In this document: positions 35,520 to 46,400 of the stretch, one piece after another
Numbering within the stretch: position 1 is the stretch's first letter
Layout of the letters: each line of letters starts with the position of its first letter
NCBI GenBank assembly: GCA_030248225.1
Contig: JASANE010012752.1
Location: 1-64,000, forward strand
Length of the DNA: 64,000 nt
Direction of reading: 5' to 3'
Source of the DNA: Trileptium ribeirensis
Taxonomy: Eukaryota; Nematoda; Enoplea; Enoplida; Thoracostomopsidae
The notes under the pieces: generated by a model
Databases searched by the model: none
What the model saw: the letters and a program-made list of their open reading frames with translations, nothing else
What the model was told of the DNA's origin: nothing
Made by a program: the position numbers and the translations under genes

Positions 35520-36290
35520 TTAATGGCAGAGCACTAATGCAAGTTGTTCTCTCTCTCAGTTTTCTCCTCAGTTGCTAACAAATTCACGACTTCACTTTAG
35601 CAGGCCCACGTTACACACATTCGATCTAAGCGTTATTTGCACACACGAGAGTACGTTCTATTTGTCTCTGCCATTAATATTTTAAAACATTGTTTTGTCA
35701 TATTCATTTTCTATATTTTGGCTCAATATAATACGGTCAATCTAATCTCGGTCAATAGCTTAGTTTTGAATTTGTGAAAATATTGCGAACGAAAGCAATT
35801 GCTGAACTCCGTAATGCGTTGGCAGAGTCGTTCGTGTGTCCCTTCCCTTAAACTCTGACCGAACGTGAGCACGTTCGAGTTTACATTCTAACCCACGGCC
35901 GAACGCACTCGCGTTCGATTTTTGCCGAACGTGTGGACGTTCGATTCTTTCCGAACGTACTTACGTTCGGTATCCTAACTTACCAAACTCATTGACAATT
36001 TGATTCCGCAAACCGAACGAATTCTCGTTCGGTGCTTCCTCTCCACACCGGAATTTACTCAACCGAACGTGTTCACGTTCGGTGTCTTAACCCAGCTTAA
36101 TTACGATTGTCTGAGCAGAATTGCGCTCGTTTAAGGCTCATTTTAAACAACGGCTGTGCCTGCGGATTCCGGACTCGCAATAATCAAGTGAACGCGGAGC
36201 GTGCGTAGTTGGTTGTAACCACCGTTGTGAACAAGAACACGAACCTCTACCGTATCCTCACGGGCGCGTGCGTTACAGTGGTGACCACGA
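35520..36290 (+). mobile_element. Probable 5' LTR/leader of a gag-bearing LTR retrotransposon
   Basis: GC content rises and runs into the gag frame. At 36284-36288 a TTACA end is followed one base later by TGGTGACCACGATGG (36290 on), whose first eight bases match the primer-binding site of the miniature elements. This suggests an LTR end and a related primer tRNA. A perfect 12-bp inverted repeat TTAATGGCAGAG / CTCTGCCATTAA lies at 35520-35531 and 35666-35677. The left LTR boundary cannot be fixed because no second LTR was found in the window. Confidence 0.45.
35860..36082 (+). promoter_or_regulatory. Six CGAACG...CGTTCG hairpins in the retroelement leader
   Basis: Short perfect palindromic stems with 2-4 nt loops occur at 35860-35877, 35900-35917, 35926-35943, 35951-35970, 36013-36032 and 36063-36082. 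Arms share CGAACG, but the loop-proximal pair varies in a compensated way: CGAACGC/GCGTTCG in the second, CCGAACGA/TCGTTCGG in the fifth, CCGAACGT/ACGTTCGG in the others. The loops themselves vary. The pattern favours conserved pairing, either as RNA stems in the transcript or as dyad protein sites in DNA. Confidence 0.85.
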
Positions 36291-36399
36291 TGGGACTGCT
36301 TCTGTAGTTTCACGTGGTCATTGCTACATTCTGCATTCAAAAATATTATAAAATAACATTACGTTACCCGAAAGCTCATCAATAACACCTCCACACCCC

Positions 36400-38072
36400 G
36401 CCTTCGGAAAAATCGGACATCTCCGACGTTGCCGCCACCATTGCTTCTAACAAACCCGACGCGCCCCGTCGAAATTCAGCTTCAGCTGGTTCATCAGGTA
36501 TCAGCGCACGCGATCAAAGACATCAAGCACGAACGCTAACGACTGTTGATACTGGAGTAGCAGCTCTTCATCACCAGATCGACCGCCAACTAACTTCCAT
36601 TAACGACGAACTTGGAACACATTTTCAACTGTTACAACAACTCGCCAGTCGTTCCCCCGTGCCTCCAAAAATCGCAACCAACGCAGCGCAGTCGGACAAC
36701 CACACAACAAACGAACTCCAACAGCAACTACTTAACGCTCTGCACAACCTGCATCTAACCATGGCCACGCGCGGTCCCAACCTAACAATTCGACATTTTG
36801 GCGGCGAACGCGGCGATGACTTTCAAAGCTGGCTTCACAACGAGTTCGAAACAAAATTTTTCGCCAATGGCTGGTCACCTGAAAATAAAAGCTACATCCT
36901 GGGCGCGCATCTTGAAGGACAAGCCCAATTTGTATTTAACTCACTCGATGACGCTACTAAGCAGGACTACAACTCTGTTGTCAATGCTCTTAACGCAACA
37001 TTGCTCACTGACGATCGAAAGCGATATTTGGGCGAGCAGTACACATCCCGCACTCAACAACTCGACGAATCCGTGAGCGCTTATGCTCGTGACCTAACTG
37101 ATCTCGCTCGGTCGGCCTTGAGTTATATGACGGTTCGAGGCGAGCGCGAAACTAATCTGATGAGTCAATTCCTGGCAGGTCTGCGTCCAGAAATCAGAGA
37201 AGAGGTGAAGTGCATGGGACCAAAGACGATGGCCGAAGCACTTATAGCTGCCGAGCGCATAGAAAATAAATTGAAGGCCCCACCGGAGATCGTCAAAAGT
37301 CTAGAAGAGGTTGCGAGAAGACTCGAGCGCATTTAAAAGAACAAACCAACCCTCACAGGTTTCAGTCATAGAATCGTCAAACAACACTGCACCGATCTGG
37401 GCCCTGGATATCGTTAATCGCATCTCGCAACTGCAAAATCGTGGGTTTGCCGCACAACAGCCATCACGCCAAAGCGAAAAGCCAGAATGGGCGGATCGTA
37501 TATTGAAGCGAATGGACATCCTTGAAACCAACAACTACAATAATAATCGAACGCCACCGACTTCGCAAAGCAGCCAGTACCCGATGTATACTCCTCAACA
37601 TTTTTCTGCGACGAATAGACCAGTTTGTCAGTTTTGCGGCAAAGTCGGCCACATTGCTGTCAACTGTCGGACGTTACTACAGCCCCCGCACCAACAACCA
37701 AATCAACAACAACAACCACCACCACTACAACAACAACGAAATCAACCACAACAACGACAACCACAACAACAGCAACGACCATTTTGCGAATATCATGGAA
37801 TTTTTGGTCACTCGACACGTGACGGTCGTGCAAGGCAATTCAGCACTGACCGGCGCGAGCCACCGAGCAATAATTGTCCACATCATACAGAACAGTTTGA
37901 ACGAATAGCGCGCACACCACATTCGGCGCATGCCAACGCGATTCAACAACAGCAACATCAGAAAACCAGTGAACGACATACAAACGAACCTGGAGCCGAC
38001 TTAGGATTTGGGCAGCCCACGCCAACATGGAAACTTACTGAGTTTGTGGGAATAATAATGATAATGGGATAA
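36400..38072 (+). pseudogene. gag: LTR-retrotransposon gag, frameshifted and truncated
   Basis: An open frame without a visible ATG runs from about 36400 to a TAA at 37336. It covers a Ser/Ala-rich N-terminus and a retrotransposon-gag capsid-like segment: LTIRHFGGERGDDFQSWL, YILGAHLEGQAQFVF, then FLAGLRPEIREEV. Just before that stop a +1 change of frame continues the protein (37311-38072). The second part has a Gln/Asn-rich linker, a CCHC zinc knuckle CQFCGKVGHIAVNC (near 37627-37668), and a second motif CEYHGIFGHSTRDG whose expected last Cys is Gly. No protease, RT or integrase follows: the frame runs directly into a 118-bp tandem array. The capsid and nucleocapsid are normally in one frame, so the shift is most likely a mutation. 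Assignment to the Ty3/gypsy or BEL lineage is not possible from gag alone. Confidence 0.75.
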
Positions 38073-38075
38073 TAA

Positions 38076-39396
38076 TTGAAAATATGTTCAGATACTTATG
38101 CGGGTCGTGCACAATGCGCAGCAGTTTGGAGAATACCTGTCTTTTGTTTACCGCATTCGAAGTTGAAGCTGGTTGTATTCGTTTGGCTAATAATTGAAAA
38201 TTTGTTCAGATACTTATGCGGGTCGTGCACAATGCGCAGCAGTTTGGAGAATACCTGTCTTCTGCTTACCGCATTCGAAGTTGAAGCTGGTTGTATTCGT
38301 TTGGCTAATAGTTGAAAATTTGTTCAGATACTTATGCGGGTCGTGCACAATGCGCAGCAGTTTGTAGAATACCTGTCTTTTGTTTACCGCATTCGAAGTT
38401 GAAGCTGGTTGTATTCGTTTGGCTAATAATTGAAAATTTGTTCAGATACTTATGCGGGTCGTGCACAATGCGCAGCAGTTTGGAGAATACCTGTCTTTTG
38501 TTTACCGCATTCGAAGTTGAAGCTGGTTGTATTCGTTTAGCTAATAATTAAAAATTTGTTCAGATACTTGTGCGGGTCGTGCACAATGCGCAGCAGCTTG
38601 GAGAATACCTGTCTTCTGTTTACCGCATTCGAAGTTGAAGTTGGTTGTATTCGTTTGGCTACTAATTGAAAATTTGTTCAGATACTATTGCGGGTCGTGC
38701 ACAATGCGCAGCAGTTTGGAGAATACCTGTCTTTTGTTTACCGCATTCGAAGTTGAAGCTGGTTGTATTCGTTTGGCTAATAATTGAAAATTTGTTCAGA
38801 TACTTATGCGGGTCGTGCACAATGCGCAGCAGTTTGGAGAATACCTGTCTTTTGTTTACCGCATTCGAAGTTGAAGCTGGTTGTATTCTATAGAAAATGT
38901 AATTTTATGGTGGAAAGCGAGATAGAAACTCCGAAAACCACCCCACCCCCCCCAGTTTGGCTAATAATTGAAAATTTGTTCAGATACTTATGCGGGTCGT
39001 GCACAATGCGCAGCAGTTTGGAGAATACCTGTCTTTTGTTTACCGCATTCGAAGTTGAAGCTGGTTGTATTCGTTTGGCTAATAATTGAAAATTTGTTCA
39101 GATACTTATGCTGGTCGTGCACAATGCGCAGCAGTTTGGAGAATACCTGTCTTTTGTTTACCGCATTCGAAGTTGAAGCTGGTTGTATTCGTTTGGCTAA
39201 TAATTGAAAATTTGTTCAGATACTTATGCGGGTCGTGCACAATGCGCAGCAGTTTGGAGAATACCTGTCTTTTGTTTACCGCATTCGAAGTTGAAGCTGG
39301 TTGTATTCGTTTGGCTAATAATTGAAAATTTGTTCAGATACTTATGCGGGTCGTGCACAATGCGCAGCAGTTTGGAGAATACCTGTCTTTTGTTTA
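38076..39396 (+). repeat. 118-bp tandem array, 10 units plus a partial
   Basis: Units start with TTGAAAATTTGTTCAGATAC at 38076, 38194, 38312, 38430, 38548, 38666, 38784, 38968, 39086, 39204 and 39322 (partial). They contain GGGTCGTGCACAATGCGCAG and are nearly identical, indicating recent expansion or strong homogenisation. Units 5 and 6 are the most divergent. One unit boundary is broken by about 66 bp of foreign, C-tract-ending sequence (38890-38955). Overlapping ORFs repeating CSDTYAGRAQCAAVWRIPVF are produced by the repeat and are not called genes. Confidence 0.95.
38890..38955 (+). other. 66-bp insertion in the 118-bp array
   Basis: Interrupts the seventh unit after TTGTATTC and ends CCACCCCACCCCCCCCAG before the unit resumes at GTTTGGC. 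It is not present in any other unit. The C-rich end resembles the tract at 31061-31087. Confidence 0.8.
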
Positions 39397-40402
39397 AAGG
39401 CGAGGTTTTTTGGTCCAATAATATAAGCTCAATAGTTATTGATTGTTATGATTCATTTACACAAGCGCCACGTAGGCAGGCATAGAAATGAAAATATTGG
39501 AAAAGAAATTTAGTTGAAGTTGTCATATAAAAGACGTACATTAGTTTTACTCTTGTATGTTATTGCTTCTATCTGAAGTCGTAAATACCGAACTGTATGA
39601 GACTACACGGATCACAACCCTTTAGTTATGTTGTCGTCAGCTGCATGAATAATAGAACTTCTATAACCCACTGTCGGCTAAACAAACAAACAAAATTTTA
39701 TTGGTTGATCACTACATATATTTTATACGTACATGCCAAAATTAAATATTGTTATTGTTGTTACAACAAATAAACACCATTGTGTCAACCAATAAAGACT
39801 AATCGGTTATAGTTGCCCTCTTACAACTGACTATATGTGTCTGTCATAATGTAAAAAACGAGTCAGGTCAACCTGTTTAAGTAAGCTTGATATAAATAGT
39901 GCTACATATATAATAATTTTGACTGCCTTGCAACAACTAGCTCACACTATTAAGTGCCATACACAAAACATTTGACTGAAATATGAAAGCAATGCCACAT
40001 ATCGTATTTGGTGGTTTCGAAATTGGACTACTCCATTTGTTTCAGTCACTTTTTATTTCTAGTTGTATAGTAGCACATACTCGTTTCCTGTCATTTTTAT
40101 GGAGTTGAAATAATGGTTTTTGTCACGTTTTACAATTATTTGTAGAAAGTATGCAGCCTACATTATATATTGTGGAGTTCATAAATTGAATTTAGTTCAT
40201 ATATTTAATCATAAATAATATTAATTGTAACACTCAATTCTAGACGAATAACAATCGTTGCAAATCGTTTTATTTAAATGTATGTATATCAAATATTATT
40301 TATAAGTAATGATTTGTTGATGCCTTTCAACGTTGTCGAGGCTCAGTTCCGGAAGTGCACATACATTAATTGTTAATTCCAATGCCCAACGTTCAATTTA
40401 CA
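39397..40402. other. Spacer holding the presumed promoter and 5' UTR of the Ly6 gene
   Basis: AT-rich with no coding signal. A clear TATA box or initiator for the downstream gene could not be picked out. Confidence 0.3.
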
Positions 40403-40463
40403 ATGAAGTTATTACAACGACCTGTGTTGTATATTGGTTTTTATCTACTGTATGTGCCTTTAT
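40403..40463 (+). CDS. Ly6 gene exon 1: signal peptide
   Basis: ATG at 40403 opens MKLLQRP followed by a hydrophobic stretch ending VPL, then donor T|GTAAGT. The leftover T plus GT of exon 2 makes a Cys codon, so phase and meaning agree. The intron (4.4 kb) holds family A copy 3. Chosen because it is the only short ATG-plus-hydrophobic exon with a strong phase-1 donor seen upstream; it is an inference, not proof. Confidence 0.5.
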
Positions 40464-43400
40464 GTAAGTTTTCGGTTGAGCATTATGTTTATGTGCGTTA
40501 TTCGTCTAACACAACTATACAATTCACTGAGACAGTTGTGTTGTAAGGTTCACTTGATTTTAATATGGCTATGATACTCGTCAATTTAAAGTGAGATTGG
40601 AGAGATTTAAAGTGAGAGTAGCAATCTGCAACTGATGACAAACAATATAACTAGAAACTCGCAGGCGAGGGAGAGACGGAGCGACCATGGTTTCATCAAG
40701 CGGTCATTTTGTAAAATCACCTGGTAAGAGGCTTTGTGTTTAATATATACTACATTAAACCTAAGTAACCCTGAACTGAGCTCATTGAAAACCCGAAAAC
40801 CTCGTCTCTAAATCCATCGAACCCAGCTGAAAACGCACGAAGTATTCGTGTCAGTGTCTAGATAGCCAAACCAGCGTACCGAAAAACCTATACAGATAAC
40901 ATTCATCATATCTTTTACTCAATACATAACTAAGATATGAATACATACTATATTCTGGCAATCGGCTTGAACCCTATAAATTAAGCATTCTTGATGCCTT
41001 GCAAGCAATAAATTACCAAACAAATTAAGACTCTTTGCATTCTGGAAATCGATTCGCCAGCCGTAAATATCTTGAAACCTCATGAAAGAGCCAAGTTGTA
41101 CTCTAAATAGAAACACCATCTCACCCGTTGTAAGATAAAACACGCAACAGCATGCTAAAATTTGAAAAATTACAACTTCTGACAAAGGGTCGACGAACCA
41201 TAATCGAGTCCACGCCTTCCCAGGAAGTAACCCCACAAAAATACCGTGGTGAGTAAAGTAGGTCTAGGTAAGCTGAATATGTTTATCGTTTTATCGATGC
41301 GCAGCATGTGTCGCGAGATATGGACTGCGAAATACTGGTAGACGTATGGCCAAATTTGGCAAAACACCTTTAAAAACCTGTTTTTTCTGCCATTTCGGCC
41401 CCGAAGATGCTGCTGAAGCTACTGGTGTTCAGCTAAAAGGCATATTCTCATCAGTTTTGCTATCAAATAAAAATGTATCGAACTCCAAGATGAGTCCACG
41501 TGGCGGGAAAAAAACAAAACAAATTTTCGCTATCTTTTATTCCTAGTGTTCTCAGTGGAAAATCCGCCCGCTTATGTTCTTGCACATAATAAATCTGTAT
41601 GCAATGAGCAGCAGTATTGTAATTTGTTCAGGTAATTTAAACAGGTCAATTCTTTAACAAGTAAACTGACAAAATAAGGGTGATTTTGGTGTAGTTTTTA
41701 CCAGATAAATACTTAATAAAGGGTGGATCCATTACGACGTCCAAAGCATACGTATGCTGATATGCATACACACATGTACGGTAAATATTTGTCCTAACTC
41801 AAGCCAGCCATTCAAAAGTAATAGATGATAACATAAAAATTTACACAAAATAAAATTACACCAAAGGCAGAGCTATAGGCTGCATTTTCCCTGGGATAGG
41901 GGATTTTGTGATAATATATGTTTTGTGAGGTGAATAAGCTCTAGAAAAATTTGAACCATGTTGTGCAACCAATCGCATGTTATAAGGAGCAAAAACATTA
42001 TATGCGTGGCACAAAATTAGCTGGTTTTGACAATATTGTCTCATAAAAGAGTTATGAGGTTTATATAATTACTAGAAACGTGTTGATTTATGCCGAGAAC
42101 GCTATGAAAACTTTAACTCACTAAATTTACCCCTTTCTTACAAGTTTAGAGACGGTAATATCACATGCGGTAAAAGCTGGATAAATTTATTTGGTAATAA
42201 TGATAAATGATATTTTGCAAAATTCAAGCCGTTTGATAACTATTATCTGCGTGTGATGAATAGTCACCTATAGCCACTTTCAAGACATACTTGTAAAGCT
42301 AGCGTGCCGATTTTACCTTCTGTCGTAGAGCTGGAAAATGGATCGGAGTATTATTGCCGAATTGATGTTTTCAGGCGCCTAGGGTAACTTAAGGCATTCT
42401 TCTCGACCACGTCCTATTAGGATTTGTCTGGTCCCAATAAAGTCTATATTTCTCTCCGGTATTTTACTGGTCGCGATTGAACACAAGGAGCGTGGTTGCA
42501 ACTTCGGTGTCATATATGCTAAAACCGGGGAAGATGCCGGATCAATTTCAACGTGAACAATTTCTTTTCAAAATAACTATCAATTAATTTGAAATGCTAT
42601 CGAAAACCGAAATTCGCAATCATGGTCTATATTAATGTTATTTTGACCTAAAACAGTTTTGTAAACTCAATATATATTTATTTACGTGATTTACCTAACC
42701 CTGGAGTTGCAGTGTGCTTCCGTGTTAAGAACTGGATTCACTCGTCCCTTTTGTTTGCCGCCCGGGCCATGACATGAACTGGGCCATTACACCAGCTTCG
42801 ATAAGATATTCCGCGGAAAAGCTGCTCTGTATCTGCAACGATTTGTCATTTCCATGCTATGAGTGCACGGCCACGAGGGCGTGACCAGTTTGCACGAGCT
42901 GACATTAGTAGCCGCCGAGGCCATCGGTCCTGTGATATATATGCCAAGCTAAAAAGTTCTAATTTTTCATACTATTAAGTGGCGTGTAAAGCGTTCCTTG
43001 TTGATTTTCACATCGCACTGAAGCTGATGCTATTTGTTGCTATTAAATAAGCAGTGCAATTCTTTGACATTAAAGTTTTTGCATCAATACGTATTTCATA
43101 CACATAAAGCCTGAGTTCCTACGGTTTTACTTATTAGTCTTTTTATGCCGTAATTAATTTATAAGAATTAGATAATGTATTATGCGTTAAATGTTATATT
43201 CAATCAAAATACAATAAGTTGGAGGAACTTAAGTCACTAAAGACTCAACTTTTGTACACACATATGAGTTACTTGTATAATGGTGTTCGAAGAGCTTTCT
43301 AGTTCACAGTTATTATTTCGCGGCTTCAGTAACTTATGTATTTAATTGCCAATGTTTATGCTAATGATATATGATAGTTTAGTCATACCAAAGGTAAAAC

Positions 43401-46400
43401 TTTCCGGAAAACACATTATCTGTTTGGTATCAGCAGCTACGTAGGAAATAGTTTCGTATCATTAACTAGATGCTGCAGTAATACCGTTGGGTTTTGCACC
43501 ACTACTTTTATATGTTGGTTACCAGATGAAGCCGAAAGGTCGAAAAAAATTTTCGCCTCTTATTTCGCAGCCATATATTAAATCTCTGGACAAAATCAAC
43601 AATACATCTTTGTAGCGGGACTGGTACAAGCACAGTAAAAACTTCAGCCAAATAAAGACAACTATTTCAAAGCCATTGTAACAGCAAAATATATATGCAA
43701 ATCATCGTTCAACACCGCACCTTCGGATATGTACCATCTATTTTGTAGTTTGGACGATATTAGGAATATATTGATGATATAGTATGCAGATTATAGGTAA
43801 ACCCGATGTCTAAATTTAAGCCCAATACTGCCAATTGTATTCAACCTATAGTAACAACTTTGATACCAACGCCACAAAATTGGTTATTGTTGCTCACTTA
43901 TTCATTTGCTAAATTGGGTATCGCTTAGATATTAGGCCTGCAGTTACAATATATCAGGTAGCTTTTATTGGAAAAAATTTCAAGTTACTTTTGCGGTTAC
44001 TTTGTTATAAACAAGCAAAATTCGACTAAGTTTTTGCTTAAAACTGGAACTAGACTAATCGTTGTTCATAAAATGCCAATCATACAAATGAATGCTTTTA
44101 ATAATATGGGCAATCGCAATCGCTATATAATAAAAATTTTTGAATATGTGCCAATACGTTAGTGAGGTACAGTAGTTCTGGTAATACATATTTGCATTCA
44201 CACAAAACCAAGAAACAAGATATTCTATATTTAGTAAAAAAATTTGCAATCATTTGTTTTCTAATTTCGCACTTTTTACGATGTATCTTTCTTGGAGTAA
44301 TATCTGTCGCAGTGTTTATAATTCTTTGAGAACAGGTAACCTAGCCCCCAGTTTGGACGAATGTTGGAGTTCCCGTGTTTGAGTTCCGGAACTACAGCGG
44401 TAAAACCTACTTATTCCGAATTAATGATTGTTATTACCTATGGCAAACCCAGTGGTAAATATGGTTAAAGACATAACACATATAAATATTCTGTTATGCT
44501 CCACGCATTTACTGCAGCCGATTTTGCATAGTATTTTGAAGAAACAGCCGTATAACTGTTCAACAAAGCATATAACTTTCGTAAATAGCATGTACTTAAT
44601 CATGTACATTTGTGTATCTAAACATTCATTGCTGGCAACATTTACGAAATAATGCCAGTATTTACCTAAAGAAAGAAATGCTTCCTAACTAACACCAAAC
44701 TAATGTCGTCAATGAATAACATGTACTACAATAAGAAATTCATTCTGACGACGCTATGGGTTTCACCTATTTGTGATACTAAAACATTCATGCTGTTTGT
44801 TAATCAAGCTACTGTTACATATACGGTGCGTGACAAACGTATCTATTTACCAACAGAAATAGAATTTGAAATGATTTAAGTACTATTCATTTGCAGGTAC
44901 ATGCATAAGCTGCTACATTTGTGGACCCACCGAACGTGGACAATGCATGACACAAATTCAGAGCGTTTGCCAAAATGTGTCTCCAATGAATACTGGGAAT
45001 ACCCGAAAGCTTTGTAAAACAACAAAGACTCAATTTGCAGCAGGTATTGAAACATTTATTTTTATATATAAGGCAAGCATTACAGTGCTTTGTTATTAAG
45101 TCCTAATCGCCGCAACAACGAACCACATAATGACCACAGATAGCCTCAAATATAGTGTTAATTGCAGATGCCTCATTGGAATAACAGGCAGAATGGTTCA
45201 TAGTTAACTTTGTCATGCTGCTCGGCAACTGCTAAAATTCATCCCAATTGCTCATAGGTTCGAACTCAGTTTAGTATTAGGCTATGTGTGGAATTCGTTG
45301 AAAGAGTTCATTATTATGTCTGTACACCACGTTTTGCCTGCAGTCTGTATTGGTGGTAGTATTCATATCAAAAATATTAATTTATAAAACAGAGTTTCAG
45401 GAGCTTATTAGCGTGATGTTAGCCGCGACAAATCGCGTATCACAAAAATGGTGATACACATCAACCGGTTTGTTGCTTACCAGCCCAGAGAATACAACCA
45501 TTAGGGTTGAGAGGGGCATGTACTCAGTTGGTTCACCGGAAATCAATGCCATATCAAAATTTAAACATAATGCAACAGGCATTATAGTACTACATGTACA
45601 CGATCTATATATATATATGTATATGTATATATATATATGTCATTGCCATAATCCCGGTGTTGTATACGTTATCCTCGTGTCACACGTATATATAAATGCA
45701 AACCAAGTGGAGGTTTGGTGGGAACTGCTAGGTTTCCGAAGTACTAGCTAATTACTATCTGGATATAAGCAAAATTGTACTTACAGTAGGCAGATCGTGT
45801 ATTGAAATGTGGGTTGATATGCCTGTCTTGTCATAGGTTGAACACGGTTGTTATAGTCTTATTCAACCCGAGCTAAATGGCAATACAATCAATTGAATAA
45901 TTTCAACGCACAATATTCTTTCAGATACATCATTGTGTTATTACCGAAACGCCGGTATCGATGAGTTTCCAACGATAGTAAATACAGAAGGTCACTAGTA
46001 AAATTTGGAATACTAAAATTTTAAAAAATACAATGCCTGGTTCCACTTTTGGTTCATACACAATCATTATTCTTTTCTGAAAATCACGAAATAAATCGTG
46101 CAAAATTCTAATTTGTATTTCTTTCATGGGTATTTGTAATATACGAAATGCGAAGAGAGATTCTGTGACGTACACCAACGCCCATATCCCATGTGTCATC
46201 CGCGTTCATGTCATAAGATGTTTGTTTGGAATGTTATGTTCAAGGTCTGTTGGTGTGTGAAAAAATGCCATTAAAAATGCGATTGAAATCACATTTTCAA
46301 ATGAACGCGGTCAGTAAATTGCCATATAGATAGGAAAATAGTGGCTACAAACAACAAAAATCCTATTTGTCAGCGGTCATTGATTTTGAGATCGTGTACT

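Noticed and set aside
36143..36340. Minus-strand ORF opposite the retroelement leader
   Set aside because: Antisense to a retroelement leader, with no domain and no splice context.
37300..37345. Programmed -1 frameshift at ATTTAAAAG in gag
   Set aside because: The slippery-looking heptamer is in the wrong register and the required change is +1; capsid and nucleocapsid are normally in one frame, so mutation is simpler.
38076..39485. Overlapping ORFs repeating the peptide CSDTYAGRAQCAAVW
   Set aside because: They are translations of the 118-bp satellite. The unit length is not a multiple of three, the starts are TTG, and each ORF stops after about two units.
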